DNA from: JAYRGC01 sp041908065
Lineage (GTDB): Bacteria > Pseudomonadota > Alphaproteobacteria > UBA9219
Direction of reading: 5' to 3'
Length of the DNA stretch: 5,530 bases
NCBI GenBank assembly: GCA_041908065.1
Contig: JAYRGC010000068.1
Location: 1 to 5,530 of the forward strand
Position numbers and translations under genes: made by a program. Within the stretch, counting starts at the first letter, position 1. The number at the start of each line of letters is the position of its first letter. The notes under the pieces were generated by a model. That model saw nothing but the letters and a program-made list of their open reading frames with translations, was not told where the DNA came from and ran no database searches. This document shows, piece after piece, positions 1 through 5,373 of this stretch.

Positions 1-136
1 CTGTTTATAATCTCGCTGCGCTGGGCTGCAAATCGGGCTTTTTCAAACTTTCGCTGCTCACGTACCTTTATGTACGCTGCGCGCGAAAGTTTGAAAAAGC
101 TAGATTTTCGCCGCAGCGGAACAAGATTCTAAACAG
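1..136. repeat. Long imperfect inverted repeat (hairpin element)
   Basis: Nested complementary blocks fold the whole stretch into one hairpin of about 45 base pairs. The outer arm 1-7 pairs with 130-136 and 9-13 with 124-128. CGCTGCG at 14-20 pairs with 112-118, and 31-34 with 103-106. A perfect 17-bp arm, 37-53 (GCTTTTTCAAACTTTCG), pairs with 84-100. CGTAC at 61-65 pairs with GTACG at 72-76 around a 6-nt loop. No long T-run follows either side, so it is not a simple intrinsic terminator. The layered symmetry is typical of dispersed palindromic elements (REP or MITE-like). The window starts at the outermost visible base, so the element may extend further left. No open reading frame in it looks real. 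Confidence 0.8.
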
Positions 137-223
137 GCTCTCAGGGGCATCGAACAAAACATGAATATGATGTGTTCTACTTTAGTTCATTGTTGCTGTC
201 AACAGAAGGTGGTTCCGGATAAA

Positions 224-237
224 GGTTAATATTAACC
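224..237. promoter_or_regulatory. Perfect 14-bp AT-rich palindrome, possible operator
   Basis: GGTTAATATTAACC is a perfect dyad inside AT-rich DNA, 267 bp before the M16 gene start. Its size and symmetry fit a binding site for a dimeric regulator, but no regulator is encoded in the window and no family can be assigned. A chance palindrome in AT-rich DNA is possible. Confidence 0.3.
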
Positions 238-321
238 ATTAATTAATAATCATATCATATTGATTTATTGAGAAATTTATGATTATTCACCATATGTTCT
301 ATTGTGAAATTAGGACTTTTT

Positions 322-423
322 ATGACGGAAAGCAATTCTTGGAGGTTGCGAAAATCCCGCTCATACCCCATACTGATCCCGTCCCCTACAGAGGCGGAGC
401 CGAGACGCTCTTCAAAAGAATAA
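322..423 (+). CDS. Candidate 33-aa small ORF in the M16 leader
   Basis: An ATG at 322 is preceded by AGGA (312-315) with a 6-nt spacer. This is a better ribosome-binding arrangement than the one in front of the M16 gene itself. The predicted peptide starts MTESNSWRLRKS and is rich in Ser, Pro, Arg and Glu, with no hydrophobic segment. The stop TAA is at 421-423. I do not recognise it. It could be a leader peptide, a remnant of a longer gene, or a chance ORF. The frame stays charged and protein-like for 14 more codons after the stop, until a TGA. Support is only the Shine-Dalgarno site and position. Confidence 0.2.
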   Translation: MTESNSWRLRKSRSYPILIPSPTEAEPRRSSKE

Positions 424-503
424 AGCGACGAAGAACCGGAGCGAAGGCTGGAAAATTTTATCGCGTGACGCCGTTGCGGCGCGCGCTTGGGACGGAACAA
501 AAA

Positions 504-1760
504 ATGACGATACGAACGACAACATTCGATAACGGACTGCGCGTCACTACGGATTCCATGCCCGACTCGGAAAGCGTGGTCGTCGGCGTTTGGGTCGGCG
601 TCGGCACTCGCCACGAGCCGTGGTCGGCCAACGGCGTCGCCCATATGGCCGAACACATGATGTTCAAGGGAACCAAACGCCGCTCGGCCTACGCCCTTTC
701 CGCCACCATCGAGAAGAACGGCGGAGCCATGAACGCCCATACCACCCGCGAGGAGACGGCCTATTACGCCCGCGTAATGCCGGAGGATGCCAGCCTCGCC
801 GCCGACGTCATAGCCGACATGATGCAGCGTTCGGTGTTCGATCGCCGCGAACTGGATCGCGAGCGTCAGGTGATAATTCAGGAAATAGGCCGCGACCGCG
901 ACACGCCGGAAGATCACGTTTTCGATTTGCTTCACCGCGTGGCGTTTCCCCGCCAGAAGATGGGGCGTTCGATACTGGGATCGGAGGACGTGATAGCCAA
1001 ACTTCCCCGCCGCGAGCTTACCGGATACGTCCGCAAGCACTACCACGCCGGAAACATGGTGGTGGTGGGCGCAGGCCGGATCACCCACGAGGAGATGGTG
1101 GATTTGGCGCGCAAGCATTTTGGGCGGATGCAGGCGGGCAAGCCGACCAAGCACGCCGCCGCTCGCGTCAAAAGCGGATCGTTATTTTTGGAAAAAGACA
1201 GCGAACAGCTGCACGTCATTTTGGCTTTTCCCGGCCCCGGGATGTTCTCGCGTCGCGTGCATGCCGCCACGCTGTTGGGCATAGTTTTGGGAGGAAGCTC
1301 ATCCTCTCGCCTATTCCAGAAGGTGCGCGAGCAAAGGGGATTGGTTTACAGCATCAACGCCAGCCATACCCCTTTCCGCGACGTGGGGTTGTTCGGCATA
1401 TACGCCGGAACCGATCCCGACCGCGTCCGCGAGCTGGTTCCGGTGGTTTGCCGCGAGCTGCGCGACGTGGCCTCCCACGTCACTCCGTCGGAGCTTAAGC
1501 GCGCCAAGGCGCAGGTGCGGGCGGATCTGATGATGGGGCGGGAAAGCGTCATGCGCCGCGCCGAGATGTTGGGGCAGAACATGCTTTCCTACGGCAAGCA
1601 GATTCCGGTCGAGCAGACCTTGGCGCAGGTGATGGCCGTGACCGAGGAGGACGTGCAGAAATCCGCCGCGTCGCTTCTGGCGCGCAAGCCCATTCTGGTG
1701 GCCTTAGGGCCGCACGGCAATCTCGAATCCTACGAAAGCGTGGTGGAAAGATTGCATTAA
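504..1760 (+). CDS. M16 family zinc metallopeptidase (processing-peptidase-like, M16B)
   Basis: This predicts a 418-aa zinc endopeptidase related to the mitochondrial processing peptidase beta subunit. The inverted zinc motif HxxEH is seen as H47-M-A-E50-H51, followed by MMFKGT. The third zinc ligand is E127 in QEIGRD, exactly 76 residues after H51, which is the M16 spacing. E120 matches the second conserved glutamate. NAHTTREETAYYARV (77-91) is the family's conserved segment after the zinc motif. The C-terminal half carries GGSSSSRLFQKVREQRGLVYSI at about 263-284, the inactive-domain signature that contacts substrate in this family. Both halves are present, so it looks complete and catalytically competent. 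There is no signal peptide, so it is probably cytoplasmic. I chose ATG 504 because family members begin with a similar TxxLDNGLRVxTD stretch; an in-frame ATG at 279 would add 75 unrelated residues. The ribosome-binding site is weak (GGGACGGA, 489-496). The acetyltransferase gene follows after 15 bp, probably in one transcript. The physiological substrate is unknown. Confidence 0.93.
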   Translation: MTIRTTTFDNGLRVTTDSMPDSESVVVGVWVGVGTRHEPWSANGVAHMAEHMMFKGTKRRSAYALSATIEKNGGAMNAHTTREETAYYARVMPEDASLAADVIADMMQRSVFDRRELDRERQVIIQEIGRDRDTPEDHVFDLLHRVAFPRQKMGRSILGSEDVIAKLPRRELTGYVRKHYHAGNMVVVGAGRITHEEMVDLARKHFGRMQAGKPTKHAAARVKSGSLFLEKDSEQLHVILAFPGPGMFSRRVHAATLLGIVLGGSSSSRLFQKVREQRGLVYSINASHTPFRDVGLFGIYAGTDPDRVRELVPVVCRELRDVASHVTPSELKRAKAQVRADLMMGRESVMRRAEMLGQNMLSYGKQIPVEQTLAQVMAVTEEDVQKSAASLLARKPILVALGPHGNLESYESVVERLH

Positions 1761-1775
1761 GGCTAGTATCCGCCG

Positions 1776-2399
1776 ATGCGTCTCGTCGAATTCCTGTTCG
1801 GTTCCCGTTGCTGGTGGCCGTTGCCGCCGGTTTCCACGCGCTTGTCTTATGGGCGCGTGGAATTGCGTCCTTTGGCCGTGTCGGATTGGCGGGAATGGCG
1901 GGCATTGCGCCTGAAAAGCGCGGATTTCTTAGCCCCATGGGAGCCGGTTTGGCCGGAGGACTATCTGTCGTTTTTGCGTTTTGCCGCCATGGTGCGCCGC
2001 CAACGCCGCGAATGGCGGCAGGGGATCGACTATTCTTTCGCGGCGTTCTTGCGCGAGGACGACGCTCCGCCGCGAATGGTAGGCGAAGTCTTAATCAACG
2101 ACATAAAGCGCGGCGCGTCCAATAAGGGAACCGTTTGCTATTGGATAGGCGAGCCTTACGCCGGTCGCGGGATCATGACCGAAGCGGCGTGGCTGGCCTG
2201 CGCTTTCGGTTTTGACGTCCTGCGGCTGCATCGCCTCGAGGCTTGCTGCATGCCCCGCAACGAGCCGAGCGTAAGGCTGTTAAAGCGTCTGGGTTTCGTC
2301 GTCGAAGGGACGGCGCGAGAATACATACTAATCAACGGCAAATGGGAGGATCATTTGCTGTGGGGCAAGGGAAAAAGAGAGATTATGCAAAAAGGGTAG
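1776..2399 (+). CDS. GNAT family N-acetyltransferase, RimJ/RimL type
   Basis: This 207-aa protein matches acetyl-CoA-dependent acetyltransferases related to RimJ/RimL, which modify protein N-termini such as those of ribosomal proteins. YGRVELRPLAVSDW (25-38) is the usual opening strand. FLAPWEPVWP (51-60) is the conserved 'PWEP' segment. YWIGEPYAGRGIMTEA (122-137) is the acetyl-CoA pyrophosphate-binding motif. LHRLEACCMPRNEPSVRLLKRLGF (151-174) is the next helix and strand, with the N-E-P-S segment. The end, EGTAREYILINGKWEDHLLW (177-196), matches the typical C-terminal strand. Length is normal for the subfamily and the domain is complete. The start lies 15 bp after the M16 stop with no strong Shine-Dalgarno sequence, so translation may be coupled to the upstream gene. 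The true target cannot be read from sequence; RimJ is a family label, not a demonstrated function. Confidence 0.9.
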   Translation: MRLVEFLFGSRCWWPLPPVSTRLSYGRVELRPLAVSDWREWRALRLKSADFLAPWEPVWPEDYLSFLRFAAMVRRQRREWRQGIDYSFAAFLREDDAPPRMVGEVLINDIKRGASNKGTVCYWIGEPYAGRGIMTEAAWLACAFGFDVLRLHRLEACCMPRNEPSVRLLKRLGFVVEGTAREYILINGKWEDHLLWGKGKREIMQKG

Positions 2400-2543
2400 A
2401 CACTGTCTTTTCAAAAATAGCGTTATTGCGAGGGGCCTTCTTCACGCCCCGAAGCAATCCAGTGCCACAGGCGCAACGGCACTGGATTGCTTCGCCGCCC
2501 GACAGCGTTCAACGCTGTCCAAACCAAAGGGTGGCGGCTCGCA

Positions 2544-2590
2544 ATGACGGCCTTTGGCCGTAACTTCGCATGACGGCCTTTGGCTGTAAC
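2544..2590. repeat. Tandem 21-nt direct repeat, 26-bp period, inside R1
   Basis: Positions 2544-2564 and 2570-2590 match at 20 of 21 bases (both begin ATGACGGCCTTTGGC), separated by 5 nt. The first copy overlaps the end of the ATTGCGAG-type unit. The duplication therefore looks like a local tandem copy of the repeat's terminus, and it accounts for most of the extra 55 nt that the second repeat copy lacks. Two copies only and no uniform spacer set, so this is not a CRISPR array. Confidence 0.75.
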
Positions 2591-2627
2591 AGGGTAGATG
2601 GCGGCACTTGCTGCTATGTTTGGCCGC

Positions 2628-2652
2628 AAAATTACCCATATGTTTTGGGTAA
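2628..2652 (-). terminator. Possible intrinsic terminator of the alpha/beta hydrolase gene
   Basis: On the minus strand TTACCCA (2652-2646) pairs with TGGGTAA (2638-2632) around a 7-nt loop and is followed directly by TTTT (2631-2628). It starts 22 nt beyond the hydrolase stop codon. The stem is only 7 bp with three G-C pairs, so it would be a weak terminator. The same arrangement recurs after the HscB gene at 5381-5405, which supports a role. Confidence 0.45.
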
Positions 2653-2674
2653 AAGCCGGAAAGGGAATGAGCGG

Positions 2675-3343
2675 TTATCCGGCCAAGGCCAACGATACCG
2701 GCTTTTGATAAAGGGCGAAGTCGAGATAATCCCCGACGTAATCCGTAAGGACGTCCATGTGTTCGCCGAAGAAGTGCGACGCGCCTGGGATCACGCGGTA
2801 ATCTATCTTCACGCCTTTTTGGTGGATCAGTTTATTGACCAGCTTGGCCACGAACGGCTCCGGCACTATTTCGTCGGCCATGCCGTGGATTATTTGGCCG
2901 GACGTCGGGCAGGGGGCGAGAAAATTGAAGTCCAGCATGTTGGCGGGAGGGGCTACGGAGATGAAAGCCTCGACCTCCGGCCTCCGCATCAAAAGCTGCA
3001 TCCCTATCCACGCCCCGAAGGAAAATCCGGCTACCCAGACGCTGCGGGCGTTGGGGTTGACGCTTTGCAACCAGTCCAAGGCCGCCGCCGCGTCGCTCAG
3101 TTCGCCCTCGCCGCGATCGTAGCCGCCTTGGCTTTTGCCGACGCCGCGGAAGTTGAAGCGCAGCGTGGAGAAATCACGCTCGGCGAATTCGTTGTATATG
3201 CCGTAGACCACTTTGTTGTTCATGGTTCCGCCGTGCTGCGGATGCGGATGCAACACCAGAGCCACCGGAGCGGTGGGGGATTTGCCCGGGCTGTAGCGGC
3301 CTTCAAGACGTCCTGCGGGTCCGGCGAACAAAACTTCAGGCAT
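2675..3343 (-). CDS. Alpha/beta hydrolase (COG2945-like)
   Basis: This 222-aa protein has the fold and catalytic residues of a serine alpha/beta hydrolase. The nucleophile elbow is GFSFG at 106-110 with S108. The probable catalytic Asp is D157 in HGMADEIVP, and the His is H190 in GASHFF. The N-terminal signature LHPHPQHGGTMNNKVV (31-46) and RFNFRGVGKSQG (62-73) are typical of a small bacterial family often annotated only as 'alpha/beta hydrolase'. There is no signal peptide or membrane segment, so it is cytoplasmic, and the length is normal. ATG 3343 is supported by an AGGA core (plus strand 3352-3355) 8 nt upstream. It is transcribed away from the cysteine desulfurase across a shared intergenic region, a neighbourhood I recall from alphaproteobacterial Fe-S loci. 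Its substrate and any link to Fe-S assembly are unknown. Confidence 0.88.
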   Translation of the reverse strand: MPEVLFAGPAGRLEGRYSPGKSPTAPVALVLHPHPQHGGTMNNKVVYGIYNEFAERDFSTLRFNFRGVGKSQGGYDRGEGELSDAAAALDWLQSVNPNARSVWVAGFSFGAWIGMQLLMRRPEVEAFISVAPPANMLDFNFLAPCPTSGQIIHGMADEIVPEPFVAKLVNKLIHQKGVKIDYRVIPGASHFFGEHMDVLTDYVGDYLDFALYQKPVSLALAG

Positions 3344-3503
3344 TAATAATTTCCTTTGACGTTTCTATGGTTAACATTTCTTTGGACGGGGGATATTACC
3401 ACAAAACGTGGGGGTATTTTCAAGCATTTATGCATATATTTTTTAATATATTCACTCGATTCTATGCTACATTGTGGTCTCGATATGGTTAACGAGGAAC
3501 GCC
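3344..3503. promoter_or_regulatory. Divergent promoter region, hydrolase / cysteine desulfurase
   Basis: This 160-bp region has a strongly AT-rich core (about 3415-3470) between two GC-rich genes read outward from it, so promoters for both must lie here or further upstream. For the hydrolase, the minus strand shows TGGTAATAT (plus 3393-3401), an extended -10-like element about 50 nt before the start codon. For the desulfurase, TATGCT (3463-3468) is a 4-of-6 match to a -10 about 35 nt before the start, with no good -35 at the expected distance. TATGGTTAAC occurs at both ends (3366-3375 and 3484-3493). An exact IscR site was not found. The hexamer assignments are tentative. Confidence 0.5.
3494..3499 (+). 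promoter_or_regulatory. Ribosome-binding site fixing the desulfurase start
   Basis: GAGGAA lies 4 nt before ATG 3504. It supports that start over the in-frame GTG at 3474, which has no comparable site and would add ten residues (MVSIWLTRNA) before the family's YLDYNA opening. Confidence 0.65.
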
Positions 3504-4637
3504 ATGGCCTATCTTGATTACAATGCCGACGCTCCGCTCAAGCCCGCCGTGCGCTCCGCCATGGCCGAGGCCTTGGAGCGCGTGGGAAATCCGTCTTCGA
3601 CGCACCGACATGGCCGCACGGCGCGGAGGTATGTCGAGGAGGCGCGGGCGGCGGTGGCCGCTTTGGCGGGCGTGGAGGCTTCCGGCGTTACCTTTACCTC
3701 CGGCGGAACCGAGGCCAATAATCTCGCCGCCGCCGCCTTGGATATTCCACTGATAATATCGACGATCGAGCATCCTTCGATGGCCGCCGCCGCCAATGGC
3801 CGGATAGCTGCGGTTTTGCCGACGAACGGCGACGGCGTCATAGACTTGAACGAGGCCGGGGAAGTTTTGAAAAATACTAAGTCTCCGGCGTTGGTTTCGG
3901 TGATGTTGGCGAACAACGAAACCGGAGCCATCCAGCCGGTGGCCGAGCTGTCCCGCCTTGCCAAATCGTTCGGGCATTTCGTGCATACCGACGCGGTGCA
4001 GGCCGCCGGAAGGCTGCCTTTGGATTTCAAGGCGTTGGGCGCGGACATGATGACGCTTTCCGCCCACAAGATCGGCGGACCGCAGGGGGCGGGGGCTTTG
4101 GCGGTCGCCGCCGGCCTTAACGTGTCTCCGGTTCTGGTGGGAGGCGGACAGGAAATGGGACGGCGGGCGGGAACCGAAAACGTGGCCGCGATAACCGGCT
4201 TCGGCGTAGCCGCCCAACTGGCTATAGACGATTTGCGCGATATGCCGCGTTTGCGCTGGTGGCGCGACGCCTTGCAACGGAAATTGACGGCCATCGGCGG
4301 AGAAGACGCCGTGGTGGCGGCTGCCAAGGCCGAGCGGCTAGGCAACACTTTGTGTGTGGCCATGCGCGGCGTCAGCGGGGAAACCCAAGTGATGTCCATG
4401 GATCTGGCGGGCGTGGAGGTCAGCGCGGGCGCGGCTTGCTCCAGCGGTAAAACCCGCCGCTCCAAGGTGCTGGCCGCTATGGGATACGACGACGAAACCT
4501 CGGCTTCGGCCATCCGCATATCGTTGGGATGGGGAACCACTGCGGATGACTTGGAAAAGTGCGTGGCGGCGTGGCAAGAGGTTTATTCTCGCGCTTGCGC
4601 CCGCAGCGGCAAAGGGAAATTGCGGACGGCGGCTTGA
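3504..4637 (+). CDS. Class I cysteine desulfurase (NifS/IscS-like)
   Basis: This 377-aa PLP enzyme would convert cysteine to alanine and hold the released sulfur as a persulfide for Fe-S cluster assembly. It opens with MAYLDYNADAPLKP. TSGGTEANN (65-73) is the PLP-phosphate-binding segment. H90 in STIEHPS is the residue expected to stack on the cofactor ring. ANNETG (136-141) and HTDAVQ (161-166) are conserved cofactor contacts. The Schiff-base lysine is K189 in LSAHKIGGPQG. RRAGTENV (220-227) follows. The catalytic cysteine is C312 in SAGAACSSGK, on the mobile loop of class I enzymes. Every key residue is present and the length is typical, slightly shorter than E. coli IscS. In related alphaproteobacterial loci, as I recall, a NifS-like gene of this kind sits beside iscR and a separate iscS. 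Here neither is adjacent, so whether this is the main desulfurase cannot be told. The HscB-like gene follows after 27 bp, probably co-transcribed. Confidence 0.93.
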   Translation: MAYLDYNADAPLKPAVRSAMAEALERVGNPSSTHRHGRTARRYVEEARAAVAALAGVEASGVTFTSGGTEANNLAAAALDIPLIISTIEHPSMAAAANGRIAAVLPTNGDGVIDLNEAGEVLKNTKSPALVSVMLANNETGAIQPVAELSRLAKSFGHFVHTDAVQAAGRLPLDFKALGADMMTLSAHKIGGPQGAGALAVAAGLNVSPVLVGGGQEMGRRAGTENVAAITGFGVAAQLAIDDLRDMPRLRWWRDALQRKLTAIGGEDAVVAAAKAERLGNTLCVAMRGVSGETQVMSMDLAGVEVSAGAACSSGKTRRSKVLAAMGYDDETSASAIRISLGWGTTADDLEKCVAAWQEVYSRACARSGKGKLRTAA

Positions 4638-4664
4638 TAACCTTAGTTCTGGAACAGGGGCGAT

Positions 4665-5342
4665 ATGGCGGACATAGTGGAGTTCAACGAGTTTTCCACC
4701 CAGACGGCGGGCGGGGGCGAAACGGATCTTTTCTGCTGGCTGTGCCAGAAGGGCACGGCGGCGCGGGCGATTTTCTGCTGCCATTGCGGAACCATACAGC
4801 CGGTCAGGAATATAGATCACTTCGCCCGCATGGGGTTGGAACGGCGCGTCGACGTGGATCTGGATCTTTTGGACCGCCAATACGCCGCTCTCAAGCGCAC
4901 GTTGGATCCGGCGCGGTTTTCCATGCGCGGCATGGGGGAACGCGGCCACGCCTCGAAACAAATAGCGGCGTTGGACGACGCCTACGACACACTGCGCGAC
5001 GTTTTGAAGCGCGGGCGGTATTGGATGGAGTTGCATTCTCAGGAAAACGCGCTGTCTTCTGCTCCTTCTTGTCCGATAGTCGCCGAATTGCGGAGGGAGG
5101 CGGAGCAAGTCGCCGATCCTTCTCATTGCGATCGCTTGGCCAACCGCGCCGGACAGGCGATGGAGGGCGGGATAATCGATCTTTTGCAGTCTTTGCGTAA
5201 TCAGGATTGGAACCAAGCCGGAGCCGCTTTGGCGCGCATAGACGGTTTGGAAGGCGTGCTGAGCGATCTGCGTTCGCGCCGCGCCTCTCTCGCTGCCAAG
5301 GCCGTTCCTCACGGGATTGGCGAAATATCCAGCGTTAAATAG
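4665..5342 (+). CDS. hscB: HscB/HSC20-like J-domain co-chaperone with degenerate HPD motif
   Basis: This 225-aa protein resembles HscB/HSC20, the J-protein that delivers the scaffold IscU to the Hsp70 HscA in Fe-S assembly. The N-terminus has four cysteines in two pairs, C24-W-L-C27 and C38-C-H-C41, followed by GTIQP and DHFARMGL. This matches the zinc-binding domain of human HSC20 (CWNC...CPQC, then DYFSLM). The J-like region spans about 51-124, with RRVDVDLDLLDRQYAALKR (helix II) and ALDDAYDTLRDVLKRGRYWMEL (102-123), a clear HscB helix III signature. The HPD tripeptide needed to stimulate Hsp70 ATPase is missing: the aligned residues are D81-P82-A83 before R84-F85-S86. The C-terminal helical part (about 135-215) fits the IscU-binding bundle by length and pattern, but the acidic MExRE-like stretch is replaced by AELRREAE. 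ATG 4665 has AGGGG (4656-4660) 4 nt upstream. It lies 27 bp after the desulfurase, probably in one operon. No hscA follows in the window. The frame is intact, so a diverged functional protein is more likely than a pseudogene. Confidence 0.8.
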   Translation: MADIVEFNEFSTQTAGGGETDLFCWLCQKGTAARAIFCCHCGTIQPVRNIDHFARMGLERRVDVDLDLLDRQYAALKRTLDPARFSMRGMGERGHASKQIAALDDAYDTLRDVLKRGRYWMELHSQENALSSAPSCPIVAELRREAEQVADPSHCDRLANRAGQAMEGGIIDLLQSLRNQDWNQAGAALARIDGLEGVLSDLRSRRASLAAKAVPHGIGEISSVK

Positions 5343-5373
5343 GCTAGTCCCGCCTTTCTCGCGTCATAATAAC

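Larger units (their letters stand above)
137..503. other. Intergenic leader upstream of the M16 peptidase gene
   Basis: There is no confidently recognisable gene in this 367-bp stretch. The part from about 180 to 330 is strongly AT-rich and is the likely promoter area for the rightward M16-acetyltransferase pair, but I could not settle on a convincing -35/-10 pair. It contains an imperfect dyad at 152-162/167-177 (11-nt arms, 9 matching, 4-nt loop), a small TGTTG/CAACA hairpin at 191-204, and the palindrome at 224-237. From about 340 onward the base composition becomes GC-rich like the coding DNA. The M16 frame is open back to an ATG at 279. That extension has no resemblance to the peptidase family, and the natural family start is at 504. 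Confidence 0.5.
2421..2659 (-). repeat. Composite palindromic repeat R1 between convergent genes
   Basis: Read on the minus strand (the hydrolase's direction) it has four parts. First comes a 55-nt block (2659-2605) matching 5374-5428 at 44 of 55 positions without gaps, starting with a terminator-like hairpin. Next is a 55-nt segment found only in this copy (2604-2550). Then comes a unit (2549-2482) matching 5430-5496 at about 65 of 68 positions, which includes the dyad GACAGCGTT/AACGCTGTC at 2501-2519. Last, in inverted orientation, is a shorter unit (2421-2462) with its own GGGGC/GCCCC stem (2432-2436/2446-2450). The two units meet tail to tail through a perfect 17-bp inverted repeat, CGAAGCAATCCAGTGCC at 2450-2466 with 2478-2494, around an 11-nt loop. 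Units starting ATTGCGAG and ending GCAATCCAG resemble dispersed intergenic repeats seen in many bacterial genomes. No transposase is present, so mobilisation in trans would be needed. Confidence 0.85.

Noticed and set aside
379..495. CCGTCCC (379-385) and GGGACGG (489-495) as a large inverted repeat
   Set aside because: Only 7 bp match, 103 nt apart, with no further pairing around them; chance is sufficient in GC-rich DNA.
279..503. N-terminal extension of the M16 peptidase from ATG 279
   Set aside because: The 75 extra residues lack family similarity or a signal-peptide pattern, and ATG 504 coincides with the conserved family N-terminus.
255..1154. 299-aa minus-strand reading frame opposite the M16 gene
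   Set aside because: It lies antisense to a clearly conserved peptidase with zinc motif and family signatures, and its sequence shows no recognisable domain. It is a GC-codon shadow.
2544..2590. Possible CRISPR-like direct repeats
   Set aside because: There are only two copies with a 5-nt gap, and they are explained as tandem duplication of the end of the palindromic repeat.
2570..3346. 258-aa plus-strand frame over the alpha/beta hydrolase
   Set aside because: It is antisense to a gene with catalytic triad motifs and a good ribosome-binding site, and it begins inside the repeat R1.
3349..3374. IscR type 2-like site (CC...TATGG) upstream of the hydrolase
   Set aside because: The CC and TA-GG halves are one base off the required spacing and the flanking A/T positions do not all match. 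It also overlaps the hydrolase ribosome-binding site.
3367..3492. 41-codon ORF in the divergent intergenic region
   Set aside because: There is no Shine-Dalgarno site, its composition follows the local AT-richness, and it ends only 11 bp before the desulfurase start, overlapping the promoter and ribosome-binding area.
3518..4540. 340-aa minus-strand frame opposite the cysteine desulfurase
   Set aside because: The plus-strand desulfurase has all cofactor and catalytic residues. The antisense frame is low-complexity Ala/Pro/Ser-rich, as expected of a shadow.
4338..5312. 324-aa minus-strand frame spanning the desulfurase end and hscB
   Set aside because: It crosses two plausible plus-strand genes and shows no domain; its Arg/His-rich composition is typical of antisense translation.
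1760..5354. AGGCTAGT shared right after the M16 stop and at the hscB stop
   Set aside because: It is an 8-mer match with only loose similarity beyond it; too short to call a repeat.
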